A stretch of DNA of 64,000 nucleotides from Phymorhynchus buccinoides. Lineage: Eukaryota; Mollusca; Gastropoda; Neogastropoda; Raphitomidae. Within the stretch, counting starts at the first letter, position 1, and every line of letters starts with the position of its first letter. The position numbers and the translations under genes were made by a program. The stretch lies in assembly GCA_017654935.2 (NCBI GenBank), contig CM065687.1, positions 18,640,987-18,704,986 of the forward strand. The letters are read 5' to 3'. Below, in pieces: positions 56,601-64,000 of the stretch. Below the pieces are notes generated by a model that saw only the letters and a program-made list of their open reading frames with translations, ran no database searches and had not been told where the DNA came from.

Positions 56601-59600
56601 ACTAATAAAGATGCTTCCTGTAAAATTGCGTAATGGCGGAAGTAGGCGCTCATTGGCCTAGCCACTGCTAGACCGGTAAGGGGGGATCACTCCCGCCCCA
56701 CATCCGGCTAGGGGTCAAGGCCAGATGCCTACTTTCGTTTTTCTATGTGCTATGGTATAGCTCCAGGTCGCTTAACGCTAATGCAATTGTTTCAGGTGTT
56801 GGTAAGTATTAAGTTAAATAGATAGTAGGGATTAATAAAAATCCACCATTTTGGATGGGATGGGTGGAGGTCACTCATTGTGGTTGAAGCGTTTTCTTTT
56901 TTGTGTAGTGCAGTAAAAAAAAAATTGGAGCTATTTCCTTAGTTGTGAGCGAAACTCCTTTAGATAAACAGTATAAAATTTAAAAAAGAAAAGAAAAAAG
57001 ACTTGTATTGCGAAACGTTCGTGCAAACAATTTGGCGGCCATTAGAAAAGAGACGGCACACGCCTTCTCTTTGGGTGAAATAGGCCTAATTTTACTTTCA
57101 GCACCTCCGCCAAGGAGGAATCGCCGATTTGACGGTTTGATTTATAGGAAACCAGAGCAAATTGAGTGTGCAATCTCTGTAAAGGGTGTTTTCCTGGTGA
57201 TCTCGACGTGTTTCTTACAAAAAAACTCATCCGTCAAGGTGTCCCTTTAACAGTGTAAAACTAAAGAGGCCCACCCACTGCTTACGATTCAATCCAACTG
57301 CGATCCAACTGTGACATTTGTGAGGCATAGTTCTCGTGAAATTCTACTGTCTAAATGAATCTGATGAAATCCTACTAGTTTTTTCCCCCCACCGTATTAT
57401 GTAATCCCCCGAACAGTAGCTAGTGGTGAAATATCTGTATTTTTGTATCAGACATTTTATGTGATTAGGAAAGGTAAAGATGTGCCACCCCCCTGCATTT
57501 CTCGGTTAATTCTATTTTTCCGTTTTTGCCTTTCTTACCATACATAAAGCTGTATTTTAGGAACATATTCAGCTAATAACCTTTTGGGAATACTAACCCT
57601 AACCCTAACCCTAGCCCTAAACCTAACCCTACCCCCCACTATGTACTGCAGTACACCGCGATTTGTCACAGTTGTGCTTCGTTGCGTTTTTCCGTCGTAG
57701 GGTTAGGGTTAGGGTTAGGGCTAGGGTTAGGGTTAGGGCTAGGGTTAGGGTTAGTATTCCAAAAAGGTTATTAGCTAAAAATGTTCCTAAAATACAGCTT
57801 TATGTATGGTAAGAAAGGCAATAACGAAAAAATAGAATTCACCGAGATAGGTAGGGGGGGTGGCACATCTTGACCTTCGGATCGCAGTTGGATTGAGTCG
57901 TGTACAGTGGGTTGGCCCCATAAGCAACACTTAATGACCACATGTGTATACATTTATTTTGACAAATCAATTCGCTCTTCTTGCGGCACCGACTGCAGGG
58001 GATAATCTCTCTTGGCTTATTTTTGTCATTATATATTTCATAAGCATTGCTACATTCATTAATATACATTTTATATAAAATAATAAATATTCCAAGCAGG
58101 AGGCATAATTTAGGTTTTTGTATTTCTAGCCACTCGCGAAAGAGTAAGAGAACGATATAAAGAGAGAGTGAGCTTGCCGTTGCCGACCAAATGCTTTTTA
58201 TTGTTCTCTTAAGAAAGAGGGATACATACACCCACCCCAAGTACCCATTTTGTGTTAATTACTTTAAAAAAACCCACTCTTCTAGCGCCATGGGCAAATA
58301 CATTCACCCAGTACATCACTCTACACCCCCACCAAATGCAAAGACATTCACCCAGTACATCACTCTACACCCCCACGAAATGCAAAGACATTCACCCAGT
58401 ACATCACTCTACACCCCCACGAAATGCAAAGACATTCACCCAGTACATCACTCTACACCCCCACGAAATGCAAAGACATTCACCCAGTACATCACTCTAC
58501 ACCCCCACGAAATGCAAAGACATTCACCCAGTACATCACTCTACACCCCCACGAAATGCAAAGACATTCACCCAGTACATCACTCTACACCCCCACCAAA
58601 TGCAAAGACATTCACCCAGCACATCACTCTACACCCCCACCAAATGCAAAGACATTCACCCAGTACATCACTCTACACCCCCACGAAATGCAAAGACATT
58701 CACCCAGTACATCACTCTACACCCCCACCAAATGCAAAGACATTCACCCAGTACATCACTCTACACCCCCACCAAATGCAAAGACATTCACCCAGTACAT
58801 CACTCTACACCCCCACCAAATGCAAAGACATTCACCCAGTACATCACTCTACACCCCCACCAAATGCAAAGACATTCACCCAGTACATCACTCTACACCC
58901 CCACCAAATGCAAAGACATTCACCCAGTACATCACTCTACACCCCCACCAAATGCAAAGACATTCACCCAGTACATCACTCTACACCCCCACGAAATGCA
59001 AAGACATTCACCCAGTACATCACTCTACACCCCCACCAAATGCAAAGACATTCACCCAGTACATCACTCTACACCCCCACCAAATGCAAAGACATTCACC
59101 CAGTACATCACTCTACACCCCCACCAAAAAAAAGACATTCACCCAGTACATCACTCTACACCCCCACCAAATGCAAAGACATTCACCCAGTACATCACTC
59201 TACACCCCCACCAAATGCAAAGACATTCACCCAGCACATCACTCTACACCCCCACCAAATGCAAAGACATTCACCCAGTACATCACTCTACACCCCCACC
59301 AAATGCAAATACATTCACCCAGTACATCACTCTACACCCCCACCAAATGCAAAGACATTCACCCAGTACATCACTCTACACCCCCACCAAATGCAAAGAC
59401 ATTCACCCAGTACATCACTCTACACCCCCACCAAATGCAAATACATTCACCCAGTACATCACTCTACACCCCCACCAAATGCAAAGACATTCACCCAGTA
59501 CATCACTCTACACCCCCACCAAATGCAAAGACATTCACCCAGTACATCACTCTACACCCCCACCAAATGCAAAGACATTCACCCAGTACATCACTCTACA

Positions 59601-62376
59601 CCCCCACCAAATGCAAAGACATTCACCCAGTACATCACTCTACACCCCCACCAAATGCAAAGACATTCACCCAGTACATCACTCTACACCCCCACCAAAT
59701 GCAAAGACATTCACCCAGTACATCACTCTACACCCCCACCAAATGCAAAGACATTCACCCAGTACATCACTCTACACCCCCACCAAATGCAAAGACATTC
59801 ACCCAGTACATCACTCTACACCCCCACCAAATGCAAAGACATTCACCCAGTACATCACTCTACACCCCCACCAAATGCAAAGACATTCACCCAGTACATC
59901 ACTCTACACCCCCACCAAATGCAAAGACATTCACCCAGTACATCACTCTACACCCCCACCAAATGCAAAGACATTCACCCAGTACATCACTCTACACCCC
60001 CACCAAATGCAAAGACATTCACCCAGTACATCACTCTACACCCCCACCAAATGCAAAGACATTCACCCAGTACATCACTCTACACCCCCACCAAATGCAA
60101 AGACATTCACCCAGTACATCACTCTACACCCCCACCAAATGCAAAGACATTCACCCAGTACATCACTCTACACCCCCACGAAATGCAAAGACATTCACCC
60201 AGTACATCACTCTACACCCCCACCAAATGCAAAGACATTCACCCAGTACATCACTCTACACCCCCACCAAATGCAAAGACATTCACCCAGTACATCACTC
60301 TACACCCCCACCAAATGCAAAGACATTCACCCAGTACATCACTCTACACACCCACCAAATGCAAAGACATTCACCCAGTACATCACTCTACACCCCCACG
60401 AAATGCAAAGACATTCACCCAGTACATCACTCTACACCCCCACCAAATGCAAAGACATTCACCCAGTACATCACTCTACACCCCCACCAAATGCAAAGAC
60501 ATTCACCCAGTACATCACTCTACACCCCCACCAAATGCAAAGACATTCACCCAGCACATCACTCTACACCCCCACCAAATGCAAAGACATTCACCCAGTA
60601 CATCACTCTACACCCCCACCAAATGCAAATACATTCACCCAGTACATCACTCTACACCCCCACCAAATGCAAAGACATTCACCCAGTACATCACTCTACA
60701 CCCCCACCAAATGCAAAGACATTCACCCAGTACATCACTCTACACCCCCACCAAATGCAAATACATTCACCCAGTACATCACTCTACACCCCCACCAAAT
60801 GCAAAGACATTCACCCAGTACATCACTCTACACCCCCACCAAATGCAAAGACATTCACCCAGTACATCACTCTACACCCCCACCAAATGCAAGGACATTC
60901 ACCCAGTACATCACTCTACACCCCCACCAAATGCAAAGACATTCACCCAGTACATCACTCTACACCCCCACCAAATGCAAAGACATTCACCCAGTACATC
61001 ACTCTACACCCCCACCAAATGCAAAGACATTCACCCAGTACATCACTCTACACCCCCACCAAATGCAAAGACATTCACCCAGTACATCACTCTACACCCC
61101 CACCAAATGCAAAGACATTCACCCAGTACATCACTCTACACCCCCACCAAATGCAAAGACATTCACCCAGTACATCACTCTACACCCCCACCAAATGCAA
61201 AGACATTCACCCAGTACATCACCCTACTACACCCCCACCAAATGCAAAGACATTCACCCAGTACATCACTCTACACCCCCACGAAATGCAAAGACATTCA
61301 CCCAGTACATCACTCTACACCCCCACCAAATGCAAAGACATTCACCCAGTACATCACTCTACACCCCCACCAAATGCAAAGACATTCACCCAGTCACATC
61401 ACTCTACACCCCCACCAAATGCAAAGACATTCACCCAGTACATCACTCTACACCCCCACCAAATGCAAAGACATTCACCCAGTACATCACTCTACTACCC
61501 CCACCAAATGCAAAGACATTCACCCAGTACATCACTCTACACCCCCACCAAATGCAAAGACATTCACCCAGTACATCACTCTACACCCCCACCAAATGCA
61601 AAGACATTCACCCAGTACATCACTCTACACCCCCACCAAATGCAAAGACATTCACCCAGTACATCACTCTACACCCCCACCAAATGCAAAGACATTCACC
61701 AAGCACAACACACTACACCCCCACTAAATGCAAAGACAATCTCTGCCAAGCACCCTGTCACGTGTTTGTCTATCTTTAGAGCTTACGTGACAGTTTCTTC
61801 CGTTAAAGCAACGCATGCGCACTCGGGAAAAAATAGTTACTCCCCTCTTGTCGGTTGAGATGCAACGGACAACCAAGAACGTCAAAACATACATGGTGCT
61901 AGACGAGTTAAAGTGATAACTGATACGTAGTTTGATTACGATGTTGTATTATGTTCTATAAGTAGGGTAAGACGGGGTAAAAAGCCCATGGGCGGGTAAG
62001 AAGCCCATGCCAATTATCTCATGAAATGAAGTAAATTTCAGTCAAATTTGGCCGATGAGACGAACGCTAAACATTAACACTCGTCTCAGTTCTTTGGTCT
62101 TGTTGGGAACTCATTTCAGTGTTGTTCCTCTTCAGTCTATGGCCTTGATGGTCCTTTTACCGCAGTCTTCAGAGGATTAGACTTCAGACTATTCTGATGC
62201 CTGATGAACCCATGTTCAATGCTAAAACTGTGTGTGTGGTAAGCCTCAGCAGTGTGCCTGGTTCTGGTGTCTGTGGGGTTCCATCTGACCGCAGCCAACC
62301 TTCCTGAGGTGCACCACTACTTCAATGGGACCGACCCCTCTCTGCCTCTACAGCAGTCTGTCTGTTATGCCTCCAC
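47632..62376 (+). CDS. SLC2A13/HMIT-like transporter, copy R3 (exons B-end, C, D)
   Basis: Partial exon B 47632-47683, exon C 48452-48612 and exon D 62253-62376 are intact and in phase. The C-D intron is 13.6 kb and holds the DIRS element and a satellite array. Later exons are beyond the window. The introns are nearly the same as R2, so R3 may be the other haplotype of R2 or a recent duplicate. Confidence 0.75.
47737..47852. mobile_element. 116 bp hairpin element beside exon B, copy R3
   Basis: Arms GCGCAATCCGTAAATAAG and CTTATTTACGGATTTCGC; one arm base is changed compared with L and R1. Confidence 0.6.
47853..48451. repeat. Intron B-C of copy R3 with (ATC)n tract
   Basis: Same as R2 with fewer ATG units at about 48148-48165. 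No gene. Confidence 0.7.
48452..48612 (+). CDS. SLC2A13-like exon C, copy R3
   Basis: 161 bp, intact, identical to R2 exon C by eye. TM8 and EKYGRR loop. Acceptor CTTAAAG, donor GTTAG. Confidence 0.9.
48666..49140 (+). mobile_element. SINE-like element with tRNA-like head, copy R3
   Basis: Same element as 34807-35310 with a small internal deletion near 48975 (loss of about 30 bp around CTTTCTGTAAATATG). Confidence 0.5.
49141..50256. other. Intron C-D of copy R3, no gene seen
   Basis: Collinear with R2 35311-36515, with small deletions (for example around 49208 and 49665). No gene is seen. Confidence 0.5.
50440..50614. repeat. DIRS left inverted terminal repeat
   Basis: 175 bp beginning TACCAACACCTGAAAC and ending ACTTCCGCCATTAC. 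It is the reverse complement of 56630-56804 with few or no mismatches. Outside it lie 19 bp (50421-50439) not repeated at the right end. Confidence 0.92.
50848..53199 (+). CDS. DIRS ORF1, gag-like protein
   Basis: 783 codons from the ATG at 50848 (ATGGCCACTTCTGG); an earlier in-frame ATG at 50779 lies in what looks like 5' leader. The N-terminal half is rich in Ser, Pro, Arg and Gly, with low-complexity stretches such as GRGLPGTPGRGQDGPP around residues 330-400. The C-terminal part is more ordered (FDERLLKAIRESFRNLPPP; DSFLAKAKTLSAREKEQLRS), resembling the conserved end of DIRS gag proteins. The tail is basic, fitting nucleic-acid binding. No CCHC knuckle is seen. Third-position C/G bias is strong, unlike the AT-rich flanks. 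Confidence 0.8.
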   Translation: MATSGSNSNVSPKVQVDPVVHSPLPRDEAGRFRSKESSDKSIRSVSHKSRSKHSKSQRSHSQSSPCGPPRPSSVPVLSGFTFSPPKCKASWPDSSLGPVVPFCSDRRPLSTKATTSTRASTSTSWDKSQPRMSVAPSGKFALGGPPSLPTPFEGGRRRSPSDHRSRSYDWGLGQTSRCLEGNSSPEGRRPLDTSPAGEPEAYRLTPPRRRKVSDGVKGASHGRFALAAGLCPRGSPGDPPNGGDTGRVYSRPGGPTPRLRMDPEPVDEGLPASAAYRRSGHRSPRSADRGGKRPRSASPSPSGLPHRASLRPGPPSVGGLGGRGLVGRGLPGTPGRGQDGPPPAGHRGGLGLPGSPGRGQDGALSPQSSVGEPDLGLSRPGSPMNHGSSEASLSPTRSPPAFDERLLKAIRESFRNLPPPASPVDPPVVRDSSNQALLDVIGGACPDVVRLSAPVSASATGQSAGSFQQGKDHLFLQPPSCLQESILRAEESLRTGRLMDDRRFAQGHSVRSREESSSSGSFLVPQFRTVLGLHDDYLPFARFSKPSGVESDRLKCSEGCHSFTLKASSFRTLEVALSDALKGCGVASSLAQTASDSLGSSAPSRSPMDFRLFEQVDEPAVGVSLAALGEALQSLTDVLASLKVQTSAIARDSFLAKAKTLSAREKEQLRSLPLPLSGLFGEEALGSVIKLSSERKAQDGHEAMLALLVKQARQSSESHSARFRPGGRSLERRKRSIFPRTQDSKSSQYVARHTGGHRPHRPRNPSTRGSSRPAGGKPQQSFR
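53232..55116 (+). pseudogene. DIRS ORF2, reverse transcriptase-RNase H with two breaks
   Basis: Counting from 53232: RT motifs YSRLFTVTKKSGGYRPVLDL (about 84-103), SVDLQDAYFHL (136-146), LPFGLSLAPWIF (170-181) and the catalytic FLDDW (202-206); RNase H HTDAS (366-370), LELEAIRLAL and CGDNSTSLA. The frame has a TGA at 54627-54629 inside the RNase H region, just before VPGKLNVLADQLSR, which continues in the same frame. A run of seven C at 54884-54890 then shifts the frame by one base. Downstream similarity continues in the shifted frame to TAA at 55114-55116. There is no ATG at the start: the frame is open from about 53103 and overlaps ORF1 by about 97 bp in the -1 frame. Confidence 0.88.
55104..56180 (+). 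CDS. DIRS ORF3, tyrosine recombinase
   Basis: 358 aa from the ATG at 55104, which overlaps the last 13 bp of ORF2. The N-terminal part is a core-binding region (FRRQGFSSRTVELLLTSRRQ to SGYRASLIN). Catalytic residues typical of lambda-type recombinases are seen: Arg in ASTRRVSGLH (about residue 164), HELR (His 295, Arg 298) and the nucleophile Tyr in FLSFYLRD (about 331). No lesion is seen. It acts on the circular cDNA to integrate it without the long target duplications made by DDE integrases. Confidence 0.9.
   Translation: METIKLGFRRQGFSSRTVELLLTSRRQSTNALYDLRWKAWFSFCARKKFDALRPSTVQFVEFLSHLHRTKGLSAQTLSGYRASLINTISLALGFDRTSKLSAPQVSHFLDAVRLRAPARTVRVPQWDVFLVLNYLRDRCEPLSSLSLKVLTLKTVFLIALASTRRVSGLHALSGLPRDVEFSGDFSSVSLCFLPEFRAKNQPGDVESPLLSIPSLRTILCPDDADRFLCPVRALRSYLSRTKGFRGSRRRLFLSINPKYTKDVSKNTVARWLLDCIKLSYSQSPVSLPSGSVRVHELRAISASLALVKGVPMVKIMSSAYWRSLNTFLSFYLRDISTQHDDDSFTIKKVVVAQTSVSL
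56181..56467. other. DIRS 3' untranslated region
   Basis: Noncoding stretch between ORF3 and the internal complementary region, with poly-C at about 56287-56297. A candidate poly(A) signal AATAAA is at about 56603-56608, further downstream before the right ITR. Confidence 0.6.
56468..56571. repeat. DIRS internal complementary region (ICR)
   Basis: The first 42 bases (56468-56509) are the reverse complement of the element's left end (50421-50462), and the rest (56510-56571) is the reverse complement of its right end (about 56787-56848). Read on the minus strand, it shows right end and left end joined through a single CCA: AAATCCACCAATCTAC. This is the template that lets DIRS complete its ends and circularise. 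Confidence 0.93.
56630..56804. repeat. DIRS right inverted terminal repeat
   Basis: Begins GTAATGGCGGAAGTAGGCG and ends TTTCAGGTGTTGGTA. After it comes a 44 bp right-end extension (56805-56848) that is not in the left ITR but is represented in the ICR. Confidence 0.92.
57251..57467. other. Intron between inverted-repeat element and foldback, copy R3
   Basis: Collinear with R2 37083-37304. No gene is seen. Confidence 0.5.
57468..57878. mobile_element. Foldback element carrying telomere-like repeats, copy R3
   Basis: Telomere-like CCCTAA at about 57594-57631 and TTAGGG at about 57699-57754, the second longer than in R2. The poly-G next to the right end is 7 bases here and about 40 in R2. The right flank is deleted so that TTGACCT joins TCGGATCGCAGTTGG. 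Confidence 0.7.
57879..58293. other. Intron left of the R3 satellite array
   Basis: Collinear with R1 18437-18836, ending CTTCTAGCGCCATGGGCAAA. AT-rich, no gene. Confidence 0.6.
58294..61737. repeat. 44 bp satellite array, about 78 monomers, copy R3
   Basis: 3436 bp from GCAAATACA at 58294 to the last GCAAAGACA at 61730. More uniform than R2. Variants are mostly CACGAAATG, GCAAATACA and AGCACATC. A 43 bp unit with CACCAAAAAAAAGAC lies near 59128. Indels occur near 61225, 61394 and 61496. The variant pattern at 59140-59500 recurs at 60460-60820, exactly 1320 bp (30 monomers) away. No coding function is claimed. Confidence 0.95.
61738..61964. other. Intron right of the R3 array with empty MITE site
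   Basis: Matches 42694-42928. Single TTAA at 61803-61806, the second empty counterpart of the R1 MITE. Confidence 0.7.
61965..62090. mobile_element. Truncated TA MITE, copy R3
   Basis: Left half only, GGGTAAGACGGGGTAAAAAG onwards, then TCAGTTCTTTGG; same break as in R2. Confidence 0.65.
62253..62376 (+). CDS. SLC2A13-like exon D, copy R3
   Basis: 124 bp, same protein as R2 (LPEVHHY, GTDPS, LQQS) but with TCC AC at the donor as in R1. Donor GTAAGT. No further exon before the window ends. Confidence 0.85.
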
Positions 62377-62402
62377 GTAAGTTAAATCATGGCTGAAAAT
62401 TA

Positions 62403-62818
62403 AATATTGTCTGTGAAATTCAAATACCTCGTATCTCAATTTTGGTACTTTTGAGAAAAATGAAAAAAAAGTTTTAAAAATTAATCGCGTTGACCACACA
62501 ATTGATTAACTATGATGAATATGTTGTTCAAGACATTGCGAGTTTACTCCTGCATTTCGTTTTAAAAAATTATTAAATTGTTTTTTGTTAGACTTGAAAA
62601 GAACGAAGATACGAGGTTTTTGTCCTTAACTAGATCTGAATTTGGGACTTACGAGTTTTTCTTCTATTTTCACAACCTCATTTACCCCAGATAGAAAGTC
62701 GTTAGAGATACGAGCTTTTGGTGGAAGGTGGCGGGGGAAATTAGAGAGCTGACTATGTATCTAACTAAAAAATCAAAAAAATCGAGATACGAGGTTTTTT
62801 AATTTCACTGACGGTATT
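62403..62818. mobile_element. Foldback element with GAGATACGAGG arms, copy R3
   Basis: Orthologue of 43370-43786, with the same TGTCTGTGAAATTC left arm. Confidence 0.55.
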
Positions 62819-62882
62819 CTTTCAATCCTGAAATGACGCGTTTCAATGTTCTGAATATTCCCAATCCTGAAGATAATGTCCG

Positions 62883-62883
<1 letters not shown>

Positions 62884-62961
<78 letters not shown>
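62884..62961. repeat. (GT)n microsatellite
   Basis: About 38 GT units; slightly longer than in R2 at 43853. Confidence 0.9.
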
Positions 62962-63089
62962 TGTGTAGACAGGATGGGTGGGATTGGTGTTAGAATTGCA
63001 TTTGCCTATCATCTTGTTTTAATCTGCTATTACTGTTGGGCAGATTTGTTTATTTTTTTTATAAGACTGTGGTTCCGGATGACAAGATG

Positions 63090-63750
63090 GCCAATCCTGA
63101 AGACCCTTTCTATCAGCTTTTCCAATCCTGATTTCAGGAGTGTGCCTGAACTACTTTCACCCAAGCATGCAGAAAGCACAGAACAAGGATTCACACACTC
63201 ACTCAGCTCTTCCAGCTCCTGAAGACTCTTTCTATCAGCTTTTCCAATCCTGATTTCAGGAGCGTGCCTGAACAACTTTCACCCAAGCATGCAGAAAGCA
63301 CAGAACAAGGATTCACACACTCACTCAGCTCTTCCAGCTCCTGAAGACTCTTTCTATCAGCTTCTCCAATCCTGATTTCAGGAGCATGCCTGAACAACCT
63401 TCACCCAAGCATGCAGAAAGCACAGAACAAGGATTCACACACTCACTCAGCTCTTCCAGCTCCTGAAGACTCTTTCTATCAGCTTCTTCAATCCTGATTT
63501 CAGGAGCATGCCTGAACAACCTTCACCCAAGCATGCAGAAAGCACAGAACAAGGATTCACACACTCACTCAGCTCTTCCAGCTCCCGAAGACTCTTTCTA
63601 TCAGCTTTTCCAATCCTGATTTCAGGAGCATGCCTGAACAACTTTCACCCAAGCATGCAGAAAGCACAGAACAAGGATTCACACACTCACTCAGCTCTTC
63701 CAGCTCCTGAAGACTCTTTCTTTCAGCTTTTCCTATCCTGATTTCAGGAG
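63090..63750. repeat. 122 bp minisatellite, about 5.5 units, copy R3
   Basis: GAAGAC-CTTTCTATCAG words at 63100, 63222, 63344, 63466, 63588 and a variant at about 63709. One unit more than R2. Confidence 0.9.
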
Positions 63751-63906
63751 TTGCCTGAACTACTTTCACCCATGTTGAATTAACCCATCTTATTTTGTGT
63801 GTGTAAAAATAATGAGTTTTAAAGAACTGGAGACTTTACACTTTCACAGTTGTTCTTTATAATAGTAGTTTCCATATTTACCCGGCCAGAGGCCGAGGTA
63901 TGTGTC

Positions 63907-63982
<76 letters not shown>

Positions 63983-64000
63983 TGTGTGTCTGTGTATCGA
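63907..64000. repeat. (GT)n microsatellite at window end
   Basis: GT run from 63907 to about 63980, then CTGTGTGTCTGTGTATCGA. Shorter than the tract at 44749 in R2. Confidence 0.9.

Larger units (their letters stand above)
50421..56848 (+). mobile_element. DIRS-type tyrosine-recombinase retrotransposon, near complete
   Basis: 6428 bp with the full DIRS layout: split inverted terminal repeats, a gag-like frame, reverse transcriptase with RNase H, a tyrosine recombinase frame, and an internal complementary region near the 3' end. It lacks LTRs and an integrase. The target GTAGCCATTTTGG (R2, R1) reads GTAGCCA at the left and CCATTTTGG at the right, so only CCA is shared. DIRS elements replicate through an RNA and a circular DNA that the recombinase inserts. 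Two lesions interrupt the RT frame, so this copy may be inactive alone. Confidence 0.93.
50261..57246. mobile_element. TTAA-flanked inverted-repeat element split by DIRS, copy R3
   Basis: The left arm is 50261-50420 and the right part 56849-57246, with TTAA at 50257-50260 and 57247-57250. The DIRS element lies in the loop. Apart from this, sequence is as in R2 36520-37078. Confidence 0.7.

Noticed and set aside
50421..56848. Crypton or Ngaro element
   Set aside because: Crypton lacks reverse transcriptase. Ngaro has split direct repeats, while this element has inverted terminal repeats and an internal complementary region, which fits the DIRS group.

Overview
The window is eukaryotic, repeat-rich genomic DNA with intron-split genes. 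GT-AG exons of a metazoan-type SLC2 transporter, TTAGGG-type interstitial telomere repeats, tRNA-headed SINE-like elements with (TTGAC)n tails, AAGGTCA-rich repeats and long CA/GA microsatellites suggest a lophotrochozoan, probably a marine gastropod mollusc. The species is not determinable from sequence alone and this assignment is inference.

The window consists of four contigs joined by three runs of exactly 500 N (13046-13545, 30345-30844, 47132-47631). Each contig carries part of the same gene, a proton/myo-inositol cotransporter (SLC2A13/HMIT)-like sugar transporter. I label its last seven exons A to G in coding order. Contig 1 (copy L, minus strand) has exons F, E, D, C, B, A from left to right. 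Contig 2 (copy R1, plus) has B to G and the stop codon. Contig 3 (copy R2, plus) has A to D. Contig 4 (copy R3, plus) has the end of B, then C and D. The N-terminal exons are not visible in any copy. L and R1 are close inverted partners (1-5230 matches 24796-19290 in reverse). R2 and R3 are close direct partners. They could be a true gene cluster or separated haplotypes placed next to each other by scaffolding.

Copies differ mainly by insertions, so each copy serves as an empty-site control for the others. Seen this way: a 6.4 kb DIRS-type tyrosine-recombinase retrotransposon in R3 (50421-56848); TTAA-flanked piggyBac-like MITEs, one nested inside another; TA-flanked mariner-like MITEs; a foldback element whose arms contain telomere-like repeats; a 244 bp MITE only in R1; and the 5' part of a non-LTR retrotransposon in R2.

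The most distinctive feature is a 44 bp satellite inside the C-D intron. R1 has one monomer flanked by a short direct repeat, R3 has about 78 copies and R2 about 107. The three forward frames of these arrays are open almost throughout only because the monomer lacks forward stop codons. A 122 bp minisatellite in the next intron is also single-copy in L and R1 and expanded in R2 and R3.

The encoded transporter keeps the PETPR, GRR, EIYP-WARST and PETK signatures and a cysteine-rich loop like HMIT. It has lost the two TM7 glutamines and the TM10 GPxPW motif that line the sugar site in studied SLC2 proteins, so altered substrate use is likely. I see no prokaryotic operon, CRISPR array or virus.
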